DNA of 64,000 nucleotides. Source: Camarhynchus parvulus (Eukaryota; Chordata; Aves; Passeriformes; Thraupidae). The position numbers and the translations under genes are program-made. Every line of letters begins with the position of its first letter. Within the stretch, counting starts at the first letter, position 1. The notes under the pieces are model-generated. The model ran no database searches. It saw only the letters and a program-made list of their open reading frames with translations, and was not told the DNA's origin. The DNA lies in contig NC_044600.1 of NCBI RefSeq assembly GCF_901933205.1, forward strand, positions 10,764,501-10,828,500, written 5' to 3'. Shown here piece after piece: positions 24,331 through 38,318 of this stretch.

Positions 24331-25744
24331 AGGGAGGGGTTTAATATAGGGGCTAATGTTGCCTCTCTGTTGAAGAGGTTTGCATCTTAGTCACATGAGA
24401 CATGCTTTAAGCATCACTCTGCTCATGTTTGAGGTATAACATCTTCCATCTGAAGACAAAGGGTGACCACAAGATCACTAAACTGGATTTCAGTCCTTAC
24501 AACAAAGTCCACTGCAGCTGAGCTCTGCACTTTCCTCTCTGGGCAGGCAAATCTCAGGGTCTGTGAGGCTCACAGGGGACATGGCCACCTGCCCACCTGT
24601 CTGCTCTGTCTCCCAACACAGGCACAGAGGGACTGGAGAAGGCTTTCAATGGCACATCACTTGTTCCTACAAAGCAGATGACAGCTGACGTCTCCAGCAG
24701 CCTCAGCAGTACAGCTGTGCCTCCTTGTTGAGGCAGGTTTAAAGCTGGGAACTCCAGACTCGGTGCCTTCACAGCAGAAATCATCGCTAGAGAAAGATGC
24801 ACTGCGCCCTCCTGGCTGCTCAGCACTGCAGATGCACCTTTCCCCATCCCACCACCTGCCTGCCAGCCTCTCAGGAGGATTCTGCACTGCTGTGAGAAAG
24901 CAGAAAACTGCCAGGCATATTGACTGAATGCTGTGTCTGCACCCAGAAGAACTGTCACAAAGCCACTGATGCCTTTTCATGTGTCCCTGTACATGCAGCC
25001 TCAGAGCTCTCACTGGGCACAAAGCAAAGCATCATCCCTACAAAACAAAAATCCAAAACATACCGACATGTAATAGCCAGTAGATAAAAGATAAAGGAGG
25101 CAGATGCTCCTGATGGTAACTTGAGGGGAGGGAAGGGTGTGGAAAGGCCTAATATGATAAACTAAAGATTGCCTACTTGCATGTAAGGGACAGAAAAATA
25201 CCTTTAATGATTACTCTGATTTTTATAGACACAGAAAACAATAACACAGGTGTCCCCCTTCTTCTTAAGGTAAGTACCTCTCACATGCTGCTTGGTTCTT
25301 TTCATTCCCTCACAGGTTCCATCTGATTAGTGGGAGACACCTTATAGAAAACAATTTCAAAAGCTGTACATGCCACACTCAGTTTTCCAAATGCTGCTTT
25401 TAATGGGTTCAGCACACTCTATGGTGTCCAAGGTTTTGTATTAAATAACCACAGAAAGTCACTGTGATGATGAACTGTTAATGATGAACTAACACAGATC
25501 TGATTGTATGATCCAGGAGAAAAAAGCTTTATGCTTCCTCTGGGCCCTGGCTCCATGCTCTGCTTGCCTTTGCTGTTGTGTGCTTTGTTCTCCTGTCTGC
25601 TTACTACCACCAAGGCAGCAATTTCACAGAATCTACATCTAGGTAACTTGGCAACCCTACCAGCCAGTGAGAACTAACTTCATGTTACAATTTGCCTCAA
25701 GCTGGAGAGATGCATACGAATTTAGGGCTAGATTTAGAGCTGTG

Positions 25745-25782
25745 TCCATGTGTCTCCATGGACTTTACACATGGAGAGACAC
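25745..25782. repeat. Imperfect hairpin with alternative pairings
   Basis: GTGTCTCCATG (25750-25760) can pair with CATGGAGAGACAC (25770-25782), leaving a 2-nt bulge. TCCATGTGT (25745-25753) can alternatively pair with ACACATGGA (25767-25775). The two structures are mutually exclusive. There is no evidence that the region is transcribed. Confidence 0.6.
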
Positions 25783-28681
25783 CTAACTTCCACAGAGGCC
25801 ACCTAATTCCCATGGCATTGCAGGAACTTATTGCCATCCTTTAGCACTTAAGCCCCTGTTTTATCTCCTCCTCTTGTAGTAAAGATGACATTTGACACGT
25901 AAGAAAGGAAAACCTGTCTTCGTCCACAGGATAAGCTAATACATGAGCTAATATATGGAAGAAGTCACAGAGTGAGAACATAAAATCCTTTTCAATTCTC
26001 TGAAACTGGTCATGATGTCATATTAATCTTCGGCAGAAGTAAAAGCAGGATTGTTCAGTTTTGGTGTTTAGATTTTGACGGGTGTGGTGAGTAGTGCATG
26101 GCACCATCTGAGCCTTCTGTGCTACACCAGGTTCATGAACAGAAACAAGGAGAGCTCAGAGCCCCCCTCCGTTCTCATCCCTCCTGTCAAGAGCCCAGGC
26201 ACTGATGAGGCAACAGAGCCCACGGCAGGCACTGAGCTGGTGGGCTGCATGCTGCATTTCTGCATTACAGAGAGCTAGGAATGGGAGGCTGGAAATAATG
26301 CCTTTCCTTACCGGGGGAGAGCATGTCCTCCTCAGACACTGGGAGCTCAGCAGAGTTTGAGCCAAGCCTGAGCCCAGAGCTGCAAACAATCTACCAGAAT
26401 CCTTTCAAGCTCTGACTCAGGGAGCAGACTGAAAGTTCTCTCATTAATCTATTCACAATTGCAAATGGCACAACCAACTTAACAGCACGCGCTTTCATTA
26501 ATGTAAATCACACAGATAACGTTCCTGTCCTCCCCACATCTGTAGATTTTCTGCACTAAACAGTGCCTTTCACTTCCATATCTCGTCCATAAATATTTTC
26601 AGATCTGACTTTTAGAACAATTTCACCTGGGCAGTTTTTATGCTCCTTCATATCTGTGGTCTGTCAAAGGGTATATATGTATTAGGCAATTAAATGTTCA
26701 ATTGCAATCAGATTTGGGTGCATAAAGTGACTAAATAGTTTGAAGCCTGATTTTAACTGGTCTCTAAGGATGTACTATGAATCCAAACCTTAATTCTTGA
26801 AAAGGGGACTTCTAGCCTAAAGTTACACATATTTAATAGCCAGCTTCAAGAGGACTTAGTTCTGCCCCCATTCCGTCCCCTCCCCTGTGCACTCTCTGAT
26901 CCCAGAGGCTGTGTTTGTGAAGCTGAATGAACAGGAGACAATTCACTGGTTTTTCCCCTTCCCCTCCAAGACTCATTATTTTTCCACAACTTAGTTCAGC
27001 GTATCAGACTGACTCCTGGAAGAGCAAGGAAATACACAGGGAAGAGCAAGACAATCATTACAGTAATTAAGGTTCATTGCCAAAGTGAATGACAAAGAAT
27101 CAAGGGCAAAACTACTTTAAATTAGAACAAAATCCAGCCCAGCATAGGGCTTTCAAGCACAGATCCACTGTACTAACAGCAGCCTGAGAGGCAGGAACAC
27201 CTGCAGCTCATTTCTACCAGCACTGCTTTGACTGCATGTTTCCATGGCCTCTTCCCAGCATGAAGCTCACCTGCTTTCCTGGTATAACTTTTGACGCTGT
27301 TACAGAGGCTCCAGTGTATAAATAATAATTAACTTCTGAAAGCAGAGGCTTACAAATGGCATTGTTTGATTTGCAATACATTTCACTCAATTTTTATTCT
27401 GCACAGAGAATTCTTAAGGAGAATGCTGACAAACAAGCAGCATAAGGTCTATGTATTATTAAAATTTAAAACACATGCTGCACACACAGAATGTCAAAAG
27501 AATATGTTAATCAAGTACAAGTAAGCCAGCTTGATCAGCTTTTCTCTGTGATGGTTCAAAGCTGGGGAAGTTGCCAATAGAAGAGTTACTCTGGCTCCTT
27601 GTAACCACAGAGGATTTATCTAAACACATTAAAGAATGCACGCACATCTACTCTTCAAACTCATGCACTTCTTACTCTGGTGTATTCATGCTGCTAATTC
27701 AGAAAACAATGTAAACATTTTCCATTTTGTTTCACTGTAGGGCATTTCCAGAACCGGGACATTCAAACTGTAACCCCAAGCTATGAGAGAGCAAGGAGGA
27801 AACAAACTGATCATGAGCTATGGCTCCACGCAGAGTTTACCAAAATCATCCAGAGCAGTCTTCAAAATACCCTTCATTAATGACAGTTCATGTCCCTCTC
27901 CTCTGTTGCTTTGGCAGGAAACAATAGGAATTAAAACACATACTGGTTTCTAAGGGCTGGATTCTTACTTGAAATAATTTGAAAGAGTTTCTATCACATA
28001 CAGCAACTGAAAGCGTAGAATTTTGTTTCCAGTTTGAATTCAGTTTCTCTCATTCAAGCCAGAAGCAGGTCCTGGGTTTGTATTTCCTTTGCCACATTTC
28101 TGATATTTGGGTCATCGCTTACCTGCAATTAAAGGTGTTTGATCACTGAAGAACAGTTTTGTTTTATAAAGTGAAAACACAAGAAAGCTTTTCCTATGTT
28201 TCAAATGCTTTACTCTTATAAAACCCAAGAGCTGACTATAAATAATAATAATAGCTACCTCTAGTTTCAGTTTACAATCATTCATTTGCTGGGTCTAGGG
28301 TTGGTTTTTTCATTTGTTCACTTTTTCCACTAAACAAAGAAATCTCGGATTAATAGAGGCTTAGACCCAACTGGGAATTGGTGGATGCCATTACTGGGAG
28401 CAGCAGAGATGTATGTCACAGGTGTGATTCCCACTGATAGCAGCTCACAGCACAAAGGCACAGACGTGGTGGCACATGCAGTGCTCAGACACCTGTCAGA
28501 GCCAATTCCCTGCACTGCACATTCATTCTGGGACTAAATGAAAATGGATGGAATAGCATTTTTATACAAATACCATGGGGAAATCTTGTTCTGCTGAAGC
28601 TAGGCGTGTTCTGTGCCATCTAACAGCAGAATACATTGAAATTTATAAATTCACTGCAAAGCTAATTACATTCAGGTTGCA

Positions 28682-28723
28682 GGGGGGAATTGTGGGGGGG
28701 TTTTGTTTGGGTTTGTTTGTGGG
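28682..28723 (+). other. Putative G-quadruplex tract (long loops)
   Basis: Four G runs occur on the plus strand: six G at 28682-28687, seven G at 28694-28700, GGG at 28709-28711 and GGG at 28721-28723. The loops are 6, 8 and 9 nt and mostly T. Loops of this length make a stable quadruplex possible but not certain. Confidence 0.4.
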
Positions 28724-31700
28724 TTTTCCCTTCCAAAGGGTTAATAATGAGCAGTAATGTACAAGGCAGGTCACTGCCCTGTCACATTCATTTACATTAT
28801 ATTTACAATGTGCCTCTTGGAGTGGCATTTGCTCCTTTTAATCAAGTTCTCCTGTTCTAAGTGCTCATTTCTATGGACTTCATGGAATCTTTCCTAAAAG
28901 TCTTTTTTTTCCCCATTGGAATGATTTGCTGTGCAGAAACTGGTTTTGCTGACAGTTACTCTTTTCACAGGAGTTCCCTTAAGTGGACTCCAGTGAGTTA
29001 GTGCTTATCCCCCTGACCTGTGGCATGGCTTGGGAAAAGATGCACAAAGAGGCACAGAGAATACTAAAAAGGTGTGCTCGGCCAGTTTTACTGCATAAAT
29101 CCCTTTCAGACCTCAAATATCTCACTCTGTTAACATAAACTGTGCACAAAGGGAGGCATAAAAACTTCTTCAGCAATTCAGACCTTAAATGTTACTAGTA
29201 CAGGGAATTTCAACTGGCAAAATACCAACCAGGAAAACTAATGCAAAGAGAGATTTTTATAAGGAGACTGCATTACTATTGCATTTCTTTAAACAGTGCT
29301 GCTTTCACTAGGACTGTAATTGCTTTCTCTATTTGAATAACTGCCAGAAAATTCTCCGTACCAATAAACTCCATTGTCAATGTGAGATTGATATTACTCT
29401 TGATAACAGCTTTAAAAAACAAACACAATTTATTCATCAAAAAATTTCAATCAATACATCCAAAATTTATATTCAGAAGACAACTTCACTTCGCTTTTAA
29501 ACAAATAATTTCATCATAACCTACTTCTTAGTAAAACTACAATAAGTTTTCACATTATATTACAGGAGCAATGGCTATTCAGTTCTAAATAATGGCTCCT
29601 TTGCTAGACAAGTCAATGGAAATTGATTTGTTTCAGCCTCCTGTGCTCACACACACAAAGCCTGTGTACAACAACCCTATTGACTTCAGCAAACAGTATT
29701 CAACCTTGCATCCTCAAGGACTCGTGGCAAAATTTTTAAATCATTCCCCTCCTGTATTGTACCCTTTATGGAACAAGACTGCATTTAAATGTCAGTCTCC
29801 AGCAATAATGCTATAAAGAGAAAATTGGTCACAGAATTGAAAATCTACTTTATATTGAAACATACAGCTCAGGATTGGATATAAGAATGAAGAAAATTAA
29901 GCTGCATTGAACTTCAAAATGAAAAGCATTGACTATCCAAACAGTAAGAGGAAACAGACTCCAGCACCCTGTCTACACCAGAGAGTTCTGGCACACGAGC
30001 CACCCTATGGGCAAGCCAGGCTGCCTGCCATAAAGCTCCCATCTGCACACAAAGTGCTCTGCATGGCACACAGGCCTTTTCCAGTCCTGTGTGTACTGGA
30101 TATTTTCTCTCTTCTATAAACAAGAACATTTAAAAACAATTAAAATAAAGATTAGGGATATTAGCATGGTAGAAGCACAAAGTGCAGTATCAGAGACAAG
30201 AGACCATATGGCCCATCAAAATCTATGCTTACAAGCCTTGGAAATACAAATCAAGCATATTCCCATCCTTTTAATCCATTTTTTCCTATTTAAATCTGAT
30301 TATCAACTTTACCCCTACATATCCAAAAGTAAATGCCACATCTTACACATCAAGCACATCCATAAACAAAAACAATTGTGGAAAGTCCATATCTGAATAT
30401 CTTCAAGGCTGATGCCTGACCTCAGGTTCTGAGCTAGTCATCATCTCACATAAAGTATTGGCTCCTACTTGTTCCACTTGCCTTTGACCTTTTATATGGC
30501 ATTTACAGAGCACCTTTGGCACCTGAGAGATACCACAACAGCAGCTTTGTTCATGCACATCATGGCAATGTTTTGACACAATGCCAAGAATCCTGTAACT
30601 GTTCCCCAGCAATTACTCTGAAGTATTAAGAAGAGTTATTTATGTGATAAAAACCTCTGAAGTGGGCACTTGAATATGTTTTATGTTGGCTAACCTTCAC
30701 CAAAAGGGATGACCAGGTGATTTTTGTGTTCTTGCTCCTATTTATACAGGTGTGAATAGCACATTATTTACCAGTTCACTGGGCTAAGTGACCAAACCAA
30801 AACCTGAAGCTTGGCAGAAATCAGTCCTGTTCTATTCCTTATGCTTATTTGCTGGATTTTATTTTATAAACAGGAAAGGATTTGCCATACATGGGTAGTA
30901 CAAAGCAAACCATGGCATTGGTGAGGTCTTGGTAAGACTGTATCACATATGAGTAACAGTAGAAAACAAAAATGAATAGCCAATGAAAAAACTTTGCATT
31001 TAAACCCTTTGAACCTCTTATTTTCAAATAAAACAATCTCATTAGCACAGTTTATCTACATTCCTTATAATGAAAGAGATATTTGAACTTCGATACATAA
31101 ATTTGAATGTTGGTTTTGGGATTGGGGTTTTTGCTGTCCACTATATCTCTTGAGGTGTTTCCCCTCAAAGAAACAATTCTTATGCCATCATATCAGGTAT
31201 ACTAACATCTTCTCTCTCTCTTTAACTGTATTTACTGTTGTGTTTTAAAACTCCTCTCTTTACTCAGGTTACAGAAGCATCTATTTGCTTCTCAAAAATA
31301 GCCTTACAGCCATTTAAAATTACTCTTTCCCTTTTCTGATCTAACCTTCCCTCTCCTGTCAATCACTTCTTGATTGCTTTATTAAAACAAGAAATGTCCT
31401 CTTTTGAGTGATCGCCCTAAGCAATATGCTCATCAACTGAAAACACAATATGAAAATAAAGATCTGACCATAAACCACCAATACCACAAAAGCCTTTCAC
31501 AGATCAGAAGTGCTATTTCCAGCTCTGAGTGAGAGGATTTAAAGACACCTGCCTACAGTTTAGGGGGTTATGTTTAACAAGGAAAGAGGAAGACTTAACA
31601 AAAGTTGATTATAAAAGGAAAAATAATGAAGAATTTGACTTGTTTACCTGATTAAGAACATAAAAATCCACCATCAGTGTATCATTGGGACACACATCAG

Positions 31701-32584
31701 AACAGAAACAGCATCATATACACTAAAGACATGAACCGAGAAGCAAAAGTATTCTTGTTAAAAGTAATTAGAAGATTCTGCATCACCAGAGAAACATAGA
31801 AACAGTAAGGATACAAACAATCTTTTCTAATTATTTAATTTTAAAGCTGAGGTTTGATTATCTTAAAGAAGCAAATATATCATACACCCTTGTAATAGCA
31901 GGGGATTTACATGGACATGGTGATCAAGGAGATCTTTACCCAGTGTTTACATGAGGGAAAGGTGTGCAGTGTAAACCTGGGGCTCGTGTAGCCAAACAAG
32001 ATTATCCTGTTTGGTGTGGAGTATTTGCAAGAAATAACAGTTCAAGAAAGATAAAAGCCATATATTTGTAAGGATGAAAGCCTTCTGCTCAGAAGGAAAT
32101 AAGTGCTGACTACTTTCAGAAGAAAACAAGAGAGAGTTTTTATTCCCAGTGTGCTGGATGAGATTCTGAGCACTCCGCTCTGACACAGCTGGTGGCTGCC
32201 AGTTGAGGGGCAGGAATAGGACATATTCCATTCCACAAATAAGGCTACCTTTGAGAGGGATCCCCAACAAAATGTGCCACTTCTGAAAACACAATCTCCC
32301 AAAGGTTCTGACTAAGCTGTGACAGGTTTCATGCTAGTCCTTCAGCACTGCTGTTTCATCAGTGCAGCTTAGAAAAACTTCAGACAAGCAAAAAAGGAGA
32401 AACATGGCTCAAAGTCCTTGCTTCAGTACACTTCTTGTATGAAAGCCCTGGATAAAGTGAATCCTATCTGTATTCAAAAGAAAAATCAAGAAAAAACCAC
32501 AAATACTCAGCTGCACTACTTCAAAAAGTATCCAGAAAAATGACCAAAGGCTAAGAGCAAATAATCTTGGTCGCACTGAACTCA

Positions 32585-32640
32585 AATAGTGAAGCTCCCA
32601 TTAACTTCCAGGGGACAAGACTCAACCCAGCAATGATTGC
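32585..32640. repeat. Relic of an old sauropsid dispersed repeat
   Basis: The segment reads GAAGCTCCCATTAACTTCCA, then GGGGACAAGACTCAACCCA. This resembles a widespread old repeat in turtles and birds built around CTCCCATTGACTTCAATGGGA followed by a CAGGATT-GGCCC-like tail. Only one partly decayed copy is present and the name of the family is uncertain. Confidence 0.35.
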
Positions 32641-35600
32641 AAGAGGCAATGAAGGAGAAACAGCAAAAGATGGGCCTGGCAGAAGCACAAAGATGAAATT
32701 AGGTCCTAAGGCCCTAACATGGTATCCAAGTCCTACACAGAACTTCAGGGAGTCTGTAGATAACTATAACTCTGCATCGTAACTTTCTTTATCTACCGTT
32801 CTGGTTTTTGGGGCTTTTTTGCCATTAGAAGTTCAGAGGAATAAAACCCTGTCTACAATAGCTGTGAAAGCAGCAACATTCAATCCTGAATCTTCTATCT
32901 TCAACCCACCTCCTTGTGCACAAACAAAACTCTTTCACAGAATCATTTGCCACTGCCTGCATCTTTAAGAAAGTTCAGTAGCTGAAAGTTGCAGCAGAGA
33001 CTTCCCCTAGTGTCTCAACATTTAGTATTTCATGAAATCATCAACTTGAATTTATAAATTAAATATTCAGTCCTTGAGCTGGCAAGAGAAAGATTGAGAC
33101 AACTGTAACTAAAAGAACCTCAATGTAGAAAATAAGTGTGAATAAACTCACTATAAAGAAATATGTAGGAAGGAATATATAAGTAAGGGAAATGTATGTT
33201 CAATTATGCAGAGCAGAATCAAAGCTTGGCTTGGGTAGCACTGGAGTGGAGCACGGGGGGGTACAGCAGAAACTCACATGTATGAAACCAGGCAGAGCAG
33301 GTGAATATAAATTAGTTAATTAACAGCATGAATATTAACAAGATCAATGGTGAAATCTAAAACTGGAACTGACAATAATCAGTGGGGAAAATAATAATAT
33401 TCAAGTGCACCTAAGCTTAATCTTCTTTCCTTCTTTTCTGTGTGAAAGATAACAAATCTTTACATTAATTTTAATCACAATGTCACAAACTGAGCAGTGT
33501 GTGAGCCGTAAGAAGAGGCAGGCAGGTTCTTTATAGCTGCTGCTCTGGGCCATCATGCTTGGTTATTACTTAAAGCCCAAGGTGAGAATTCAGGGCACAG
33601 CACAGTTTATCAGTCCAGGGTAAACAACAAGAGACACACCTTGATCCTAGGACAGGATGAACAATCAGTGGAAATGTTACTTCTCTCATTCTCTGAGGTG
33701 TTTTGGCAGCATGATATGAAAAGGTGCCTTGCCATTAGAGGATGCTAATATTCAAACACTCATGAGGAACACAACATTTATACTGCACGGTCAAGACCAA
33801 AACCAATTCACACTTTGTACAGTTCTCAACACTAAATGCAGCCCAGTGCTCTAAAAGCATGAGCCCTGCATGCCCAATGACTCCACAGAACATTCCACCA
33901 GCCTTCATCATTTCCCACCTCACATTTCTGGTGTTGATGAATGAAATACAAACTGCCCAGCACTAGTAACAAAGGCGTTAACAACCCAGCAACTGAGAAA
34001 AAGAAACAAAAACCTTTTCTTTTCCTCCACTTTGTCAGTGTTTTTCAATTTAACATTTACCATGAATTAATTACTGGAAGTCTCCATTAAGACTCTTAAC
34101 ATTTAGAGTGAAAGGTCAGCATAAACTCAGGGTCACTGTTTACAGTGCTCTCTGAGCCAGCAGTCTTATTGCTTGGAAGCAACCATGACTGTTAAAAGGT
34201 ACAAGGCAAGTATAACAAGGAAATGAAATACAGAACTCTAAAAATATCCCCCTGATCTATGCATGTAGTGTAGTGTCTGACAAATTCAATTAAATATGTC
34301 ATACATCATTCCTACAATGTTACTGATAGAGACATAGCAGTATTGAATTTTAATTATTCAGCTGGTATTGATCCCACAATAATCTGGTGAAAATCATTCC
34401 AGGTTGTCAGTACCCCTAGGAGACAACAGCTATTATCTAATTATAAATCACACTGTGTCATTTGACAAAAGGTTAGGGCTTTCTTTTTAAACATTTTTGC
34501 AGTCAGATTCTCATGTATAAATCAGAGTGACATGATTGTCTGCAAATGCTAATTATTTTCTTCCCATTGAGCATCCATTCTATTACCATGATGGACTGGT
34601 AAAAGTGAGCTCTTAGTGCATGTAACAAATTCCCAGGCACGCAGCAATGATAAAGGAATTGGGATTTCAGAGTTTTATTCCACACTGACCTTGAGCAAGC
34701 AATTGCAACGCTCGCAGGGTTTGCATTTCCCCCAAGGAGAAGAGTGGGACAATATTTGCAGTGTCCACTCTTGTTAAGCGCTTTCTGATCCTCAGAGGGA
34801 AGCTGCTGAGCCGCAGCAAACTTTGCTTTTCAGCTTTCGTGGAGACAAGAGGCTGGCTAGCAATGGCACAGTGTTCTCCTGCAGACCTGCAGAAGTGTTT
34901 TTCCCTGTGTTTCCCTCTGCACTGCACTGCCATCATCAGGGGGCTGGGGGGCTGAGCCTATCCATCCGTGTTGTTTTCCCCTTCAAATGCTGACCTTTTA
35001 TCAAAGGCCCAGAGGAGGCAGCACACATTCCCAAATCATGGCGTTATCCCTGGCAAGCAGCTTCTTCCTCTGATGGCAGCTGGCTTTTGGCTCAGCAGCC
35101 TCCACTGACCATCAGCGGCAGCACAACAGGCAGAGCCCTCTCTGCTGGGAGCCAAGGGCAGCTCCCCGGGGAGGGCAGGCAGGGAATCTTTACTGGCAAT
35201 CCAACAGCCTCTGACAGATGCTATCCCCACAGGGAACATCCATGCACAGGGAAAGAAGGTGATAAAAGTGCCTGATCATTGCTCCCTAAAATACAATGAC
35301 TTAAACAACTGCGCTGATGGTCTGCAATAAACACACCGTTCAGTGCCCTTCTGGGACTCCCTCCTTTCCCCACACATGCCTTGAACTTTATGATACAGAA
35401 ATAAGGATAAAATAAATGATCAGCGACAAATGGCCTGAACCGAGGACATCAAATCTGAAAGGGGAGGTTAAATATTCAGAAAACTGTAAATGTCCTCCTT
35501 TATATTCCAATTTTATCTGATTTGCAAATGTCACTATTGAGTCAAGGACAGTTTAGAGACTAAAAAAATCTTTCAGCTGAAACAAGGGACATTTTGGAAA

Positions 35601-36749
35601 ATCAGGTTCAAATGAGAAACATACACATGAAAGCCATCACCTGGCACTCACTGCAGTCTGCAGGCCCTGGGTGGGCTTTGGGACTCTCTTTAATCTGTAG
35701 GACATTTTCACACTTGCACTGGAGACCTACAATATTGTGATATTTTCTGCAGTCCATGGATTTCAGAGACTCTGCAGGGAGAGTCACTACAGTCCTTCAT
35801 TCCCTAGCACACTCCTGAACTGAAGGATCTCTCAGAAAAGGACAGACATTATTAGCAACAGCTAGATTAGCACCTCGCCTGTGCACTTCTGCAGGAGGGG
35901 TGAACTGCCAGGGTCTCCCGTGCATGTTATTACCAGAGACTTTTAACAATACAATAGATTTTAGGTACTTGGTGGCCTAAGTTCTCATTTTAAAGGAGAA
36001 CTGCCATGGAATAACCCCAAGACTCCTTTTCATTTCATTTCACAGAAAGCAAAAACATTAGGTAGCATTAAAAGCTCCTCTAGCTAACCTTTGCAAGCTC
36101 TCTCTTAGTACATCTAGGTGAAGTCAGGACTCTGTTCACTCCCAATTACTTATTCACTCTTCATTTTCATTCTTTTAATTGCCCCAAAACTCTCTCACAT
36201 AAAGAAATTCAACAAGACACTGCCAAAAAGAGAAGATTCCAGCATGATTCACTTAAGCTGCCACCCAATTCTTAGTCACTTTCCATTCCTGAGTAAAGTT
36301 CACCTCAACCATCTAAAATAAAAAGCTGTATGTCCTAAGCTACCATGCTTCTTCTAAAATAATTTATTTTTTTACTCTTTTCCATCTTTGTATGTGCTTT
36401 CTATGCTCAGGCCTTGCTTTATGAGACATCAATCTGTGACCAGTCCTTTTTCATAGTTAACCTCACATACTCATAACTACCTGTGGTTTTTTTCTTACTC
36501 TGGAGCATATCTTCTCATTTTGCTTCATCTCTAGAGTATTCTGTGTTGTGCCCAAAACTGAACAAATAAAAGCCCTGGGAAGCACAGAGTCCCAGCAGGG
36601 CGTACAGACTTGTCTGGTTACTCTGTGAGCATGAATGACAAAGCCAGGGGGAACCTCCCAAAGAGACCTAAAGGAAAACAATGCCAGGCTCACCCTACAC
36701 CATTTCTTGCTGTTCTGGCTGCAGAAACATTTGTCTTGCACACCACAGC

Positions 36750-36781
36750 TGAGTTCTACAAGTCCAAGCTTGTAGAACTCA
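36750..36781. repeat. 13-bp perfect hairpin
   Basis: TGAGTTCTACAAG (36750-36762) is exactly complementary to CTTGTAGAACTCA (36769-36781), separated by a 6-nt loop TCCAAG. Flanking pairing does not continue, so it is shorter than a microRNA precursor. A terminator role is not expected in an animal genome. It may be a snap-back duplication. Confidence 0.8.
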
Positions 36782-38282
36782 AGGACTCAACATCACAGGT
36801 CACAGGTGAGGAGGAAGAAAATTATTTCCCTCCCAGCATGGCAACCCAGAGACTCAAGGAAAAGACACACATTGTCACAACTTGCCACCCCCAAAACTGT
36901 GGTGATGCCTAGCAACAAGGGAAAAATTCTGGGAACAAAACACAGAAGAAAACCTACCTGTTAATTCTGAGGTAAACACAAAGTTGCAAAAAACCTGTAT
37001 TTTAAACAATCCAAGAGGTTTTGAGAAATTGAGGAACCTGTGAGGTTTGAAAAGCTACGTGCTACAAGGCTTGAATTATCCCAAACTAATGACTACATGT
37101 CACAGGCAGTACAAAACCCACTGACTGGGTAATGGCAGCTCACAGGTGTACAGAAAACCTGCATCTGGTCAAAGGTGAAAATAAAGGCAAAATTAGAGCA
37201 GGGCTCTGAGGTTTTTGGCTTGGAGAACTTTCACATGAATGCCATCCATCAAGTCCCCTACTATGCATGAACACAATATCAGACCCAGGAAAAATGTACT
37301 ATTTTATCACCGTTGAGCCACTTGACTTTGTTTCACATGTTTGATTGTGTGATTTCCCACCACCCCAAAATTCCAGTTGCTATTCAGTCATACATCTGTC
37401 AAACTTTTTAATTATAACACCACATTCAACATACCACAAAGTGAAGTAACAATGTTTTAGAGATTAACAGCACAAATATACATTTCCACATGGCACATCA
37501 TAAAGTTTGGTGAATAAAAAATGACAACCCATCAGGTTTTGAATCCTGTTGTATAATAGGTGCTTGTGCATTTACTCTAGAAATATTGCTGCTACATCTC
37601 AGCACACTTTTATACTCACTTGTCTTCCTAAAATGTGTGATATGATCACTTCATATAGAGGGCTCAGGAGAAGCTGAGTGAAACAGTTAAGTGTGACAAA
37701 CCAGAAAAGACCCATCCTGGCCTTAAGCTGCAGTACTCAAACTGTTCATAAAACCTTTACTTCCTTTTTTTTTCCATATATGTATGTACTTTTCTCCTGA
37801 AGATTTCATCATTAATGAAAAAGAGCTTACCTAGAAAAAATTAATTTGTTTCAACAAAACAACCTTAACATTATGGAGATAAAATGGAAATAACCAGAAA
37901 GATATTTTCCACTGAAATAAAACACTGATACAAAAGATGTAGCAGAGTTTGCAAACTATAGCAGCACATTTCTAAACCAAACACAAATCTGAATTCTGCT
38001 CAAATCTCATATTTGCTGGTAGAATGTGCAAGCTTTTTCATCTGATACCTGTACTATCAATTGATCTGCTTTAGAGTGGTGCATATTGAACAAGTAACAA
38101 GATCCAAAAAAAACCACAGAGCCCCTCTAGCAAACCAAGTGGCTTTTGATGTCCTTGTTGACAGTGTTTCATAAGAATTATGAGAAGTGCTGAAGACTCA
38201 CAGTGAGAGACAAAAGATGTGGTTGGAAGGTAATAGCTGCCCCTCCTCCTTCCTGCTGGACATACAGGAAACATTAACTAGG

Positions 38283-38318
38283 CAGTTAATTAACTGGCCA
38301 GTTCACATTAACTGTGAA
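38283..38318. promoter_or_regulatory. Cluster of TTAAC palindromes (MYB/HNF1-like)
   Basis: CAGTTAATTAACTG at 38283-38296 is a perfect 14-bp palindrome. Six bases later TTCACA (38302-38307) pairs with TGTGAA (38313-38318). Three TAACTG words, in both orientations, fall in 32 bases, matching the vertebrate MYB core YAACNG. GTTAATTAAC also resembles a spacer-less HNF1 site. This is a motif observation only. Confidence 0.3.

Larger units (their letters stand above)
24331..32584. other. Non-coding stretch, unique sequence
   Basis: No gene is supported. The stretch contains a G-rich tract (28682-28723), a hairpin at 25745-25782, an (AAT)n microsatellite around 28240-28252, and an AT-rich CNE-like block around 26630-26760. 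The plus-strand segment 29655-29690 has a CTATTGACTTCAG word typical of an old sauropsid dispersed repeat, but it is too short to call. Confidence 0.65.

Noticed and set aside
34660..35280. GC-richer patch considered as a CpG island promoter
   Set aside because: Only scattered CpGs are present, far fewer than GC content would predict, and no exon or donor site follows.
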